Notes: generated by a model not told the origin, from the letters alone. Shown: positions 16,759 to 27,562, numbered from the stretch's first letter. The stretch is DNA of 64,000 nucleotides from Sandaracinaceae bacterium (GCA_020633075.1 JACKEI010000002.1:1364001-1428000), one strand, 5' to 3'. Made by a program: numbers and translations.

Positions 16759-18929
16759 GGCGCGCCCCTCACGTCCACCACCAGACCGTTGAGCTGCGCC
16801 ATCCCAGAGAGGGGCTCGAGCGCGAGCGGGCCGGTGTGCGACAGCAGGTTCACGTTCTGGCCGCCCGTGGTGGAGGCCACGCTGAGGCCGCTCGCCTCCT
16901 GGTGGCCCCAGCCATGGGGCAGCGCGACGGACCCCGGCATCATGTCGTCGGTCACGGCCACGGGCAGCGTCAGCGCCCCGACCGCGTTGCTCACCGTGGC
17001 CATGTCGCCGTCGCGCAGCCCGGCCGCCGCAGCGTCGTCCGGGTGCATGTACACGTAGTTGGTGGCGTGCCGCCCGCTCACGAAGTGGGGCACGTTGTGC
17101 ATCCAGCTGTTGTGGCTGAGGGGCTCGCGCTTGCTCACCAGCTTGAGCCGCTTGCGCTGTACCAGCTCGGCTTCGAAGGCGGCGGGCAGCGTGCTGGCCA
17201 TGGCGACCAGCTCCGGGGGCGCCAGCTGCACGCGCCCGTCGTCCGTGACCACGCGCGAGCCGAGGAAGTCGCCTCCTTCGTGCGGCGCCCGCAGCACGCC
17301 GTGCGGGGTCTGCTGGTGGCTGCGGCGCGAGCCCTGTTTGGTGGCGCGCAGCACCAGGTCCAGCAGGCGCTCGTGGGTGAGCCCGACGGAGCCGCCCAGC
17401 AGCGGCAGCCGCCCGGCGCGCTGCCACGCACGCAGCACCGCACCCAGCGGGCGCGAGCCGAACAATGGCGCCCCACACGCGTGGCTGAGCGCGAGGATGG
17501 CCTCCACCTCGTCGCGCTGCTCCGCCTCGGGAGGCACCACGCGGTCGCTGTACTGCATGTACGGCGTGGGCGACGCCCCCATGAACGACTGGAACACGAA
17601 GGGGATGTTGGGGCGCTGCAGGGACGTGGTGCCCGGGAGCACGTAGTGCGCCAGCTGTCCCGTCTCGCTGCGGAAGATGTCCACCGTGACCAGCAGCTCC
17701 AGCTCGCGTAGCGCCTCGGTCAGGCGTCCGCCCGCGTTGGGCACGGACAGCACCGGGTTGCCCGAGAACACGAAGAGCGCGCGCACTTGGCCGGGCCCCG
17801 GCGTGAGGATCTCGTCCGCCAGGATGCCCGCCGGGAAGCTGTCCACGCAGGAGGGCAGGTCGCCCACGCGGCTGCGGTCGGCGCGCATGGTGTTGCCCGT
17901 CTTGCGCAGGATGCGCATGAGGTCCGGCACGATGGGCTGACCGACCAGCGTGCCGCCCTGCCGGTCCAAGTTGCCCGTGATGGCGTTGATGACCTCTTGC
18001 AGCCAGAAGGCCAGCGTGCCGCGGCTGCCCTGATTCACGCCCGTGGAGCAGAACAGGGCCGCACCGTCGGCGGCTAGATAGTCCACGACGAGCGCGCGCA
18101 GCGCGTCGGCGTCGATGCCGGTCACGGCGCTGGTCTTCTCGGGGGTCCACTCACGCACCAAGGGCTCGAGCTGCGCGAAGCCGCTCATGTGCCGCTCCAC
18201 GTGGCCGCGGTCCACGCCGTGACGCAGCACCTCGTGCAGGAACGAGAGGTAGAAGAACACGTCGGTGTCCGGGCGGATGAACAGCTGCTCGCCCAGCTGC
18301 CGCGCGCTCTCCGTGCGGCGGGGGTTCACGAACACCACGCGCCCGCCCCGCCGCTCGATGGCCTTCAGGCGGCGCACCGGGTCCGGGAGGTGGATGAAGC
18401 TCATGCGGCTCACCGCCGGGTTGGAGCCCACGCACACCAGGAAGCGCGTGCGGTCCACGTCGGGGTACGGCTGCACGAAGGGGAAGCCGTACATGCGCTG
18501 GGCCACGACGAACTTGTTGTTGCAGTCCTGCGAACCGGTCTGGAAGAAGTTCTTGGTGCCCAGGCCCTGCGCGAAGCCGGCCGCGAGGACGGGCGCGAGG
18601 AAGTTGAAGCTGATGGGGTTGCCCAGGTACACGCTGAGCGCGTCGCTGCCGTGCCGCTGTCGCAGTTGCCTCGTCTTCGCGCCGATCTCCCGCAGCGCTT
18701 GATCCCAGGAGATGCGCACGAAGCGGTCGCCAATGCGCTTCTGGGGGTACATCAGCCTGTCCGGTGAGTGGTGCACCGCGTTCAGCTTGAGCCCCTTGAC
18801 GCAGGCGTAGCCCTGACTCGCCACGTGGTCCGCGTCCGGCTCGATGCGGGTCACACGCGACCCCTCGACATGGGCGGCGAGGCCGCAGGTGGCTTCGCAG
18901 ATGTTGCAGGTGGTGTACTTGATCGGCAT
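16755..18929 (-). CDS. Molybdopterin oxidoreductase with N-terminal 4Fe-4S site (DMSO reductase family)
   Basis: The ATG at 18929, after GGGAG, gives 724 residues. Cys8, Cys11, Cys15 and Cys43 form the 4Fe-4S binding motif. Family landmarks include SWDQALREIG, FFQTGSQDC, PAVSRMSF, GTLAFWLQEVINAITGNLDR, ALFVFSGNPV and the C-terminal cofactor-binding part HPDDAAAAGLRDGDMATVSN. There is no Tat signal, so it should be cytoplasmic, like soluble formate dehydrogenase or thiosulfate reductase relatives. The substrate cannot be read. It is coupled by GTGA overlap to the alpha/beta hydrolase. No electron-transfer subunit gene is adjacent. Confidence 0.9.
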   Translation of the reverse strand: MPIKYTTCNICEATCGLAAHVEGSRVTRIEPDADHVASQGYACVKGLKLNAVHHSPDRLMYPQKRIGDRFVRISWDQALREIGAKTRQLRQRHGSDALSVYLGNPISFNFLAPVLAAGFAQGLGTKNFFQTGSQDCNNKFVVAQRMYGFPFVQPYPDVDRTRFLVCVGSNPAVSRMSFIHLPDPVRRLKAIERRGGRVVFVNPRRTESARQLGEQLFIRPDTDVFFYLSFLHEVLRHGVDRGHVERHMSGFAQLEPLVREWTPEKTSAVTGIDADALRALVVDYLAADGAALFCSTGVNQGSRGTLAFWLQEVINAITGNLDRQGGTLVGQPIVPDLMRILRKTGNTMRADRSRVGDLPSCVDSFPAGILADEILTPGPGQVRALFVFSGNPVLSVPNAGGRLTEALRELELLVTVDIFRSETGQLAHYVLPGTTSLQRPNIPFVFQSFMGASPTPYMQYSDRVVPPEAEQRDEVEAILALSHACGAPLFGSRPLGAVLRAWQRAGRLPLLGGSVGLTHERLLDLVLRATKQGSRRSHQQTPHGVLRAPHEGGDFLGSRVVTDDGRVQLAPPELVAMASTLPAAFEAELVQRKRLKLVSKREPLSHNSWMHNVPHFVSGRHATNYVYMHPDDAAAAGLRDGDMATVSNAVGALTLPVAVTDDMMPGSVALPHGWGHQEASGLSVASTTGGQNVNLLSHTGPLALEPLSGMAQLNGLVVDVRGAP

Positions 18930-19059
18930 GCGTCGCTCCCGAGGTCGGTAGCCTACCACCCTCGAGCAGCGAGCTCGTCATGCGTTTGGGGTCGCCTCTC
19001 AGGGGCCCCCGCACCGCCTTCTCTGGCCCCGGGTGCCCCTGCGGGTCTGAGCGCCGTGC

Positions 19060-21066
<2,007 letters not shown>

Positions 21067-21099
21067 GCGCGGAACACACCACCTCCCGGCCCGGCCCGC

Positions 21100-21123
21100 A
21101 ACCGCTAAATGAATGGCGGTTCA
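21100..21123. promoter_or_regulatory. Candidate operator between divergent genes
   Basis: AACCGC at 21100-21105 mirrors GCGGTT at 21116-21121. Overlapping it, TGAATGGCGGTTCA (21110-21123) has TGAA/TTCA ends. Such short arms are seen in TetR-type lipid regulators. The site lies about 35 bases upstream of the acetoacetyl-CoA synthetase start. No protein binding is shown. Confidence 0.3.
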
Positions 21124-21287
21124 GTCCCCGCCCGGCCCGCGGGCCGCCCCGGCGGGACCACGGCTGGCGCCCGGCAGCCCCCCGTTCACCCCGCGCGGAC
21201 GCCGGCTCACCCGATGCCCGTTGCCGCCCGGGCCAGCTGAACCCACGCTTTTGTTCGGGAATTCCAGGTCCACACAAGGAGCCTCCG

Positions 21288-22556
21288 ATGTACCCGAACC
21301 CCAGCCCCAGCCCCCACGCCCACGACGCGCTCGACAGCCACCCCGCGCGGCCCAGCCTGCGCGCCGTCGAGCAGGCCTCGGCCGAGAGCGTGCGTGACGT
21401 GCTCCCGCGCGGGCGCGGCAACCTCGTGCTGCAGGCCGGCGCGGTGGGCCGCCTGGTGGCCCTCACGTGGCAGCGCTTCTCGCTGCGGCGCGCCCTCGCG
21501 ATGGCCATCTACACGCCGCTCTTCTTCGGCCTCTTCGCGTTCAACTACGTGTGCAACGCGCTCGACGACGTGGCCTTCCCCACGTGGCGCCGCACGCGCG
21601 TGCACAAGCCCGTCTTCATCTTCGCCAACCCGCGCAGCGGCACCACGCTCTTGCACCGCCTGCTCTCGCTGGACGAGGCGCGCTTCTGCACGGTCAAGCT
21701 CTACCAGACCGTCTTCGGCTCGGTGGTGTTCTACAAGCTCTTGGCGGCCATCCGCTGGGTGGACCAGCGCGTCTTCTTCGGGCTCATCCGCCTGCTGACC
21801 GTGGACCTCGGGAACTGGCTGTTCTTCAAGAGCCGCTGGGAGGACATCCACGAGCTGGGCTTCGACAAGCCCGAGGAGGACGAGTGCACCTTTGTCTACG
21901 CGATGCACACGCCCACCACCATGCTGCTCTCGCCCTTCCCGGAGCAGCTGCGCGACCTGGCCTGGCTGGACACGCGCCCGCGCGCCGAGCGCGAGCGCCT
22001 CATGGACTACTACGACGGAACGCTGCGTCGCATCCTGTTCTCGTCGGGCAAGGGGCGCCGCTTCCTCGACAAGAACGTCTTCTTCTCGCCGCGCATCAAG
22101 ACCATGGCCGCGCGCTTCCCGGACGCCACGTTCGTGTACCTGGTGCGCCACCCCTACGACGGGCTCGGCAGCTTCCTGAGCATGTTCTACGCCGCGTGGA
22201 AGACGCACTCGCCGGACATCCAGAAGGACTCGCCCGAGGCCAAGGCGCTGGCCCGCTTCGGCATGGACTACCTGCGCTACGCCCTCGAGCTGCAGCGCGA
22301 GCTGCCCGCCGACCGCTTCGTGGTCATCCGCTACGACGAGCTGGTGGCGGACCCGAAGGGCACCGTGGAGGCCCTCTACGAGCGCCTGGGCGAGCCCATG
22401 GACGCGGCCTTCGCCGAGAAGCTGGTGGCCGCTACGTCCAAGCAGCGCGAGCACAGCAGCAAGCACGAGTACTCGCTCGAGGAGTACGGCCTGACGGAGG
22501 CCGAGGTCTACGCAGAGCTGCGCGACGTGTTCGACGCGTACGGCTTTCAGCCCTGA
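21288..22556 (+). CDS. Sulfotransferase family protein
   Basis: The ATG at 21288, six bases after AAGGAG, gives 422 residues. The PAPS 5'-phosphosulfate loop is FIFANPRSGTTLLHRLLS, and the 3'-phosphate site is YLVRHPYDGLGSFLS. A single hydrophobic segment near residues 75-95 (MAIYTPLFFGLFAFNYV) may anchor it in the inner membrane. It probably moves a sulfate group from PAPS to a hydroxyl or amine of a lipid or glycan. It is divergent from acetoacetyl-CoA synthetase and ends 18 bases from the convergent MpaB-type gene. The acceptor is unknown. Confidence 0.88.
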   Translation: MYPNPSPSPHAHDALDSHPARPSLRAVEQASAESVRDVLPRGRGNLVLQAGAVGRLVALTWQRFSLRRALAMAIYTPLFFGLFAFNYVCNALDDVAFPTWRRTRVHKPVFIFANPRSGTTLLHRLLSLDEARFCTVKLYQTVFGSVVFYKLLAAIRWVDQRVFFGLIRLLTVDLGNWLFFKSRWEDIHELGFDKPEEDECTFVYAMHTPTTMLLSPFPEQLRDLAWLDTRPRAERERLMDYYDGTLRRILFSSGKGRRFLDKNVFFSPRIKTMAARFPDATFVYLVRHPYDGLGSFLSMFYAAWKTHSPDIQKDSPEAKALARFGMDYLRYALELQRELPADRFVVIRYDELVADPKGTVEALYERLGEPMDAAFAEKLVAATSKQREHSSKHEYSLEEYGLTEAEVYAELRDVFDAYGFQP

Positions 22557-22574
22557 GCGGCGCCGCCCCCGGCG

Positions 22575-23585
22575 CTACCCCGCGACGGGACAGCGCGCGG
22601 CGGCTTGGGCGTGGGGCCCCACGGCCTTGCCCAGCACCTTCTGTCCGGCGGGCGCGAGCGCGCGCAGCACGGTCTGCTCGATGGCTCGGCCGACCAGGTC
22701 GGGGCCCTCTTTGCCGGCCAGGCGGCGCTTGGCCTCGATGTAGGCGGGCACGTAGCGCAGGCGCGGGGGCAGCACCTTGACCACGTGGTGCAGGGTGCCG
22801 ATGGACGCGCGGAAGATGCGCTCGTGCTCGGCGCCGAAGCGCAGCCCGAACTGCGCGCGCACCGAGTCGGGCAGGAGACCGGCGGTCATGAGCAGGTACC
22901 AGTCGAAGAAGGGCTCGCTCACGCGGTTGGGCGGAGTGAGCAGGTACTTGGCTAGCTCGCTCGCGGCGGCGCCCACGCGGATGGTGTCGCTCTCCACCAT
23001 GTCGTTCACGTAGGCGTCGAATTCTGTCCAGGTCGCGGGCATGAGCGCCGCGTCGATGCCGAAGAGGGCCGCGAAGGACTTGGACTCTTGGTAGTACTGG
23101 TTGCGCTCGGCCCACGAGAGGGGCTGGACGATCAGGTCGTAGGCCTGCACGGCGCCGTGGATGAGCGTGGCGTGCACCCACATGAGCGCGTCGTGATCGT
23201 GCGCGCGGTAGCGGTGCCCGGCTTCGAAGCGTCCCACGTTCTCGGTGATGGGCCCGTGGATGGTGTCGTGGATGGCCCGCACGCGGTGCGCGGACTGGAG
23301 CGCATCCCCGTGCGACCCGAAGATCATGTTGTACACGTGCAGGAACGTGCGGTTGAAGCGCCCAATCGGGTCCGTGCGCGTCTCGCTGTGCTGGTCCACG
23401 CCGTGCGCCACGTAGGGGTGCGCCAGCTGCAGCAGCGCCGCGCGCCCACCGCCCACGAAGACCACCGCCTCGCGCCCGATGCGCCAGCTCATGCTGGATG
23501 GACCTTGAAAGCCGGCGCGTGGGTCCGTCACCCGAGCGGAGGCCGCGTTCACCGTCGACTCGAACTGACGCTGTGTGACCAACAT
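22575..23585 (-). CDS. MpaB / DUF2236-type oxygenase
   Basis: The ATG at 23585 gives 336 residues; a GTG two codons upstream is possible. Family blocks are GPSSMSWRIGREAVVFVGGG, ALLQLAHPYVAHGVDQHS, RFNRTFLHVYNMIFG, the HDHDALMWVHATLIHGAVQA histidine cluster and the late FDWYLLMTAG. These are heme-binding oxygenases related to rubber oxygenase and to mycophenolic acid MpaB. The substrate is unknown. It lies 20 bases downstream of the WbsX-like gene and is probably co-transcribed with it. There is no signal peptide. Confidence 0.85.
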   Translation of the reverse strand: MLVTQRQFESTVNAASARVTDPRAGFQGPSSMSWRIGREAVVFVGGGRAALLQLAHPYVAHGVDQHSETRTDPIGRFNRTFLHVYNMIFGSHGDALQSAHRVRAIHDTIHGPITENVGRFEAGHRYRAHDHDALMWVHATLIHGAVQAYDLIVQPLSWAERNQYYQESKSFAALFGIDAALMPATWTEFDAYVNDMVESDTIRVGAAASELAKYLLTPPNRVSEPFFDWYLLMTAGLLPDSVRAQFGLRFGAEHERIFRASIGTLHHVVKVLPPRLRYVPAYIEAKRRLAGKEGPDLVGRAIEQTVLRALAPAGQKVLGKAVGPHAQAAARCPVAG

Positions 23586-23605
23586 GAACACAGCGTCGGT
23601 CTAAT

Positions 23606-24739
23606 TCACCCGTTGGTCAATAGTGGGCGTGAAATGGGCGCGTCCGAGGCGTCTCGCCGTGCCTGCTGCACCGCCTCGAGCCAGCCGTTGCCGAAGCGCG
23701 CGTCCGGCTCGAGGTAGTGTCCCTCGCTCCACTCGTTGAGCGACGCGACGAACGCCAGCGGAGCGTTGCGCTCCTGGGCAAACTCCAGCGCTCGACGCAG
23801 GGCTCGCGCAAACTCACGTGGATGCTCGCCCGTGACCACGGGGGCCCACGGGTAGCGGTCCGGGCGCGCGTCGCCAAAGTCGGCTCCGCGCGGCGAGGCA
23901 TCCCAGCCGGGCGACACCGAGGGGTGGTAGGGCAGGCCGGCGCTGGCTGCGGTGCCGGCCCACTCCGCCGCGCGCTGCGCCGCTACCGTTGCGTAGTCCT
24001 GTACCGGGGGTCCCTTCCAGTAGGGAAGCAGCACGTAGTGGGTCACGCTGTCGAAGCCGATGCGCGCGAGGTCGCCCACCACGTCCTCGGCCGGATCGAT
24101 GGCGGCGAGGTGCAGGCCCGGCAGACCGAGCTCTCGGACCCGCGCGCGCGCTGCGGCGATGGCCAGCGCCGCGGCGTCGAGGCCGAGGTCCCGGAGGAAG
24201 AACGTGCTGTCGAAGATGGAGAAGTAGGGCCGGTCGTCGACCCGCAGGTAGTTGTCGCGGAGCATGTAGCGTGTCGCGAGGTGCTCGATGAACGCCACGA
24301 AGTCAGCCACGTCGGAGCGGACGCGGCGGTCTTCGCTGATCACCTCGGCCTCGCTGCGGCGCACCGGCAGCACACGGCGCGGCATGCGGTTGGCCCACAT
24401 CAGCGCGAAGGGAGCCTTCGCGCCTTGGTCGCTGCCCAGGAAGCCGAGGTCGAGGGCGTCCTCGAACACACGCTTTCCGCGGCACCAGAAGGTCCCGTAG
24501 ACGAAGGCGTCGACCCCGTGCTCCATGGCGAGCTGCACGCGGGCGCCCACGGCGTGCGGATCGCGGTCGTCGTAGGCGCCCATGGCTGGCACGCGCGGCT
24601 GCGCATGGTCAGGAAAGCGGGGCTTACAGTCCCGGACGAGCTCCCACTCGGTGAAGCCCGGGTGGAAGGATGCGTCCCGCTCCGGGATCGGATGCCAACC
24701 GGGGTAGACGTACGCGGCGATCTTGGGGGTGATGGTCAT
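23606..24739 (-). CDS. WbsX-like glycoside hydrolase 99-type / glycosyltransferase protein
   Basis: The 377-residue protein starts with IAAYVYPGWHPIPERD and FTEWELV. It ends with FVASLNEWSEGHYLEPDARFGNGWLEAV, the two hallmark blocks of the WbsX/GH99-like TIM-barrel family. Inner landmarks are GVDAFVYGTFWCRG and FALMWANR. Family members sit in O-antigen and capsule loci and are thought to act on glycans. It has no signal peptide. It precedes the MpaB-type gene by 20 bases; the functional link between them is unclear. No other glycan genes are adjacent. Confidence 0.85.
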   Translation of the reverse strand: MTITPKIAAYVYPGWHPIPERDASFHPGFTEWELVRDCKPRFPDHAQPRVPAMGAYDDRDPHAVGARVQLAMEHGVDAFVYGTFWCRGKRVFEDALDLGFLGSDQGAKAPFALMWANRMPRRVLPVRRSEAEVISEDRRVRSDVADFVAFIEHLATRYMLRDNYLRVDDRPYFSIFDSTFFLRDLGLDAAALAIAAARARVRELGLPGLHLAAIDPAEDVVGDLARIGFDSVTHYVLLPYWKGPPVQDYATVAAQRAAEWAGTAASAGLPYHPSVSPGWDASPRGADFGDARPDRYPWAPVVTGEHPREFARALRRALEFAQERNAPLAFVASLNEWSEGHYLEPDARFGNGWLEAVQQARRDASDAPISRPLLTNG

Positions 24740-24881
24740 GGGGCGAACAGGCGGAGGGATAGCAAACGGGCGGCCGGGATTCCCGCGACGCGCGGAGAAA
24801 GTGACCAGCCTCCCCGGCGACGGGAGCAGCGCGCGGCGCGCTCACCTGTCGCGCTGCCTTCGACGCTGGTGTGCCAGCGGC

Positions 24882-25703
24882 TCACATCTGCGTGCAGTCG
24901 CCCCTGCCGTGGCCTCCGCCGCCTCTGCCGTGGCCACCCCCGCCCGGGCCTCGTCCGTGACCGCGGCCGCCTCCGCCGTGGCCGCGTCCGCAGCGTTCGT
25001 GTTCGGTGGCAAGGATTGAGGCGTATCGCTCCGCGGCGATGTACCGAGGGGCATAGGTGGCGCCTCGGTTGGTCAGCTGGCGCGCAAACGCGCGTAGGTG
25101 ATTGCGCGACCCGCACGCGAGCGCGTCGACCGCCGCTAGCACGTCTTGGTCGCGGTCCTGCTCCTGCACCCGACCGCGGAGCAGGTCGAGGTCCCTCAGG
25201 TCGAGGTCTTCGATCTGCGCGCCGACGCGCAGCGCGTCCAGCGCCGAGTTGGACCCACGCTGCACCAGCTCTTGGTAGAGGGCGCCGAGGCTCGCGTCTT
25301 GGAACACACCCACGCTGTCGTCCGTGACGGGGTCGGGGATCTGTCGGGCTGCCAGCACCGCGCCGATGCGGTCCATGTGTCGCTGCTCCGCACCCGCGAT
25401 GTTGTCGAAGATCCGCAGCTCCCACCGCTGATACAAGGTCAGGTAGACGTCACGCGCCAGCTTCTCCTCTTCGCGGAGATACTGTAGCTGGGACTGGATG
25501 GAGCCTTCAGTCATGGCAGCCTCCGAGCTGCGCGTTTGCGCCGACACGCTCTGCGCCGGCGAACAGGACACGATGAGCGGCGCCAAGGCCATCAGCGCGA
25601 GAGCGTACCCACGCGCCGGGGTCCAGTGGGCTGGTCCGCGTTGCCGTTGGGGGCTCGGGCCCAAGGGCCGGCTCGACGACGTTCTGCTCGTTCTGTGTTG
25701 CAT
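24882..25703 (-). CDS. DUF2202 ferritin-like lipoprotein with Gly/His-rich tail
   Basis: The core (LREEEKLARDVYLTLYQRW, NIAGAEQRHMDRIG, VGAQIEDLDLRDL, GSRNHLRAF) matches DUF2202, a ferritin-like helical family with Glu/His clusters. The start at 25703 gives 273 residues and includes a short hydrophobic run ending in a lipobox (LIVSC). A different start at 25514 has a far better ribosome site (GGAGG five bases away) and would give a cytosolic 210-residue form. The last 36 residues are a Gly/His/Arg repeat (GRGHGGGG units) with flanking cysteines that could bind metal. It is third in a small-protein cluster. Confidence 0.8.
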   Translation of the reverse strand: MQHRTSRTSSSRPLGPSPQRQRGPAHWTPARGYALALMALAPLIVSCSPAQSVSAQTRSSEAAMTEGSIQSQLQYLREEEKLARDVYLTLYQRWELRIFDNIAGAEQRHMDRIGAVLAARQIPDPVTDDSVGVFQDASLGALYQELVQRGSNSALDALRVGAQIEDLDLRDLDLLRGRVQEQDRDQDVLAAVDALACGSRNHLRAFARQLTNRGATYAPRYIAAERYASILATEHERCGRGHGGGGRGHGRGPGGGGHGRGGGGHGRGDCTQM

Positions 25704-25790
25704 CGAAGGTGTTCGCTTTCATGTTGGGTAGTCCTCCGCACACGGGGCAAGCCGCCCACGCGAGTGGTTCGCTCGACGTCCGACTGGCAC

Positions 25791-25949
25791 TCAACGCGCC
25801 AACATCAGCCCCATCAACGCCCCGTAGGCCGTCGCGACCCACGGGTTTGCGGTGATGGGGCAGGCCCCGGAGCGGCAGCCCACCAAGCGATGGTACGCGT
25901 ACCCGATGGCGCCGCCGCCGAGCACGTAGAGCGCGGCGTAGAGCGTCAC
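25791..25949 (-). CDS. DUF6132-like small membrane protein
   Basis: This 52-residue protein starts at a GTG (25949) that overlaps the stop of the Cys-rich microprotein gene, with AGGGG upstream. It has a first hydrophobic helix (LYAALYVLGGGAIGYAY), a central GCRSGACPITANPW loop and a second helix (YGALMGLMLAR). This arrangement matches the DUF6132/YtxH-like small family with the 'GC..G.CPIT.NP' signature. Its role is unknown; relatives occur near sulfur and redox genes. The paired cysteines may be redox active. Confidence 0.75.
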   Translation of the reverse strand: MTLYAALYVLGGGAIGYAYHRLVGCRSGACPITANPWVATAYGALMGLMLAR

Positions 25950-26113
25950 GAGGGACCCCTTCGGACTTTCCCCTTCCCCTCGGGTTTACTCGGCTGCTCA
26001 TGGCAGCGACATCGATCCGCCGCGGCGACTCCGCGCATGACCTGGTCGACGTGGGCTCCACAGCCTCCCCAGGAGACCTTCTCGCAATTGGGACAACGAA
26101 CGGGGTAGCACAT
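25946..26113 (-). CDS. Cys-rich microprotein (conserved CxxC family)
   Basis: This 55-residue protein begins MCYPVRCPNCEKVSWGGCG and continues with HVDQVMRGV and RCRCHEQ. It belongs to a widely spread but uncharacterised family with the pattern 'MCY.V.C..CGK..W.GCG.HVE.V' and a terminal Cys-x-Cys. Six cysteines and one histidine in the first 38 residues suggest a zinc-binding mini-domain. GAGGA precedes the ATG at 26113. Its stop overlaps the GTG of the DUF6132-like gene, so the two are translationally coupled. Confidence 0.8.
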   Translation of the reverse strand: MCYPVRCPNCEKVSWGGCGAHVDQVMRGVAAADRCRCHEQPSKPEGKGKVRRGPS

Positions 26114-26281
26114 GATTGGTCCTCGCTTCCGCGCGCTCGGGTGTAGAGATGAGCGCGCTTATACCCATGAGAGCCAACGAGGCCGTCAGAGGGTTCGGGG
26201 ACCGCCTCGCACAGGAAGCCGACGCACCGCAGCGAGGTCGACTCCAGGTGCGGTCGAGCGAGAGTCGTGGCGCAGGCCGGC

Positions 26282-27562
26282 TTACTTCCGAGCTCGGCCG
26301 CGCCCACGTCCCCGCGCAGCCGGAGCTGGCGTGGCGGGACCCGGCTGCGGGGGAGCGGCCTCGCCCACGTCGGCCACCAGGCCGGCGAGCGCGCGGCCCG
26401 CGTCAGTCTGCCAGCCGCGGCCGAAGAAGGCGCGCGTGAGCACGGCGTCGCGTTCGACGCGCACGTCCACGGGGCTGGCCGCCGACGGCAACACGGTCTC
26501 CACGAAGAAGGCGTTGGGACCGAGGCTCAGCCCAGCGCCCTGCTCGGCGTGGGGCACGATGTGTCCGTCGGCGCCCACTGTCCAGCGCCACGTGCGGACG
26601 ACATCGCGCTCGATCCGCCACTGGCACTCCCAGCGCCCCGGGTGGTCCTCCAGGAAGGCCAGCTCGGGGCTGCGCCGCACCGGCTCGCGCATGCGCGTGT
26701 GCGTCCGCGTGATGCTGCTGGACGCAAACGAGAGCGGCAGCCGCAGGAAGAGCTGTGCGAACTCCACATTGGTGGTCTCGCCCTCGCTCTCGCGCCCGGT
26801 GCCGTGGGAGTGGGTCACGCGGCGCTGGCGCGTCTGCGTCACCTCGATGCGGTCGCGGGGTAGCTCGAGGCGCGTTCCGTCCACCGTACAGCGCAGGTTG
26901 GAGCCGCTGCCGCGCGCGCTCGAGACGCCGTTCTGCGCGGGGCTGACGTTCACGGTCAGGGTCACCTGGTTGTCGCTGCCGTTGGCTGGCAAGTTGCCCG
27001 TGGCGTCGGCCATGTAGGTGTCGGCGGCGATGTTCTGCAGGTGCAGCACCGCTCCCAGCACCTCGGGGTTGCGGTCCACGTAGTGCTCCGGGGCGACGGG
27101 CTGCCCCGTTCCGCCTACGCGCGTCGCGGTGAGCACGCGCACCGCCAACGTGCGCAGGAGCGTCTCGGCGTCTGTCGCGTCGTCCAGCAGATAGACCTCC
27201 ACGCTGACGTCGCCTGTGAGCAGAATGCGCTGCTCGCGGTCCACGCAGCGGCGCACGTAGAAGGTCGCTGGTCCCGTGGACACCTCGGGGTTGCTGTTGG
27301 TCTGCACGCCTTGGCACGTGGAGCGACCCAACTCGGCGCCGCCCTGCTTGATGACGAAGCGCAGCGCGCTACGCGGGGCGATGCTGCCGAAGAGCCGAAA
27401 ATCTGCCACCAACGACCAGCCCTCGTCGACGGGGCGTCCGTCGCGCGTCGTGTTGTGGTTGTCGACGGCCAAGAACGTGAAGCCGTCGTCCACGGTCTGG
27501 GCGCTGGCACGGGATGCGGTCGCAAGGCCGACCGCGAGGAGGAGGATGACTCCGAGTCGCAT
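26282..27562 (-). CDS. Exported protein of unknown function
   Basis: The 426-residue protein has a clear signal peptide (MRLGVILLLAVGLATASRASA). The mature part is strand-rich with no recognised domain. Visible stretches are FTFLAVDNHNTTRDGRP, a pair of cysteines in STCQGV and RRCVDRE, and a conserved-looking WECQWRIERDVVRTWRW region. The C-terminal 40 residues are Ala/Pro then Gly/Arg rich (GRGRGRARK). It is probably periplasmic or surface located. It stands alone, with a near-perfect palindrome about 85 bases upstream. Confidence 0.7.
   Translation of the reverse strand: MRLGVILLLAVGLATASRASAQTVDDGFTFLAVDNHNTTRDGRPVDEGWSLVADFRLFGSIAPRSALRFVIKQGGAELGRSTCQGVQTNSNPEVSTGPATFYVRRCVDREQRILLTGDVSVEVYLLDDATDAETLLRTLAVRVLTATRVGGTGQPVAPEHYVDRNPEVLGAVLHLQNIAADTYMADATGNLPANGSDNQVTLTVNVSPAQNGVSSARGSGSNLRCTVDGTRLELPRDRIEVTQTRQRRVTHSHGTGRESEGETTNVEFAQLFLRLPLSFASSSITRTHTRMREPVRRSPELAFLEDHPGRWECQWRIERDVVRTWRWTVGADGHIVPHAEQGAGLSLGPNAFFVETVLPSAASPVDVRVERDAVLTRAFFGRGWQTDAGRALAGLVADVGEAAPPQPGPATPAPAARGRGRGRARK

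Noticed and set aside
24900..25010. Repeat-like GC-rich DNA considered as CRISPR or satellite
   Set aside because: It is the coding sequence for the Gly/His tail of the DUF2202 protein.
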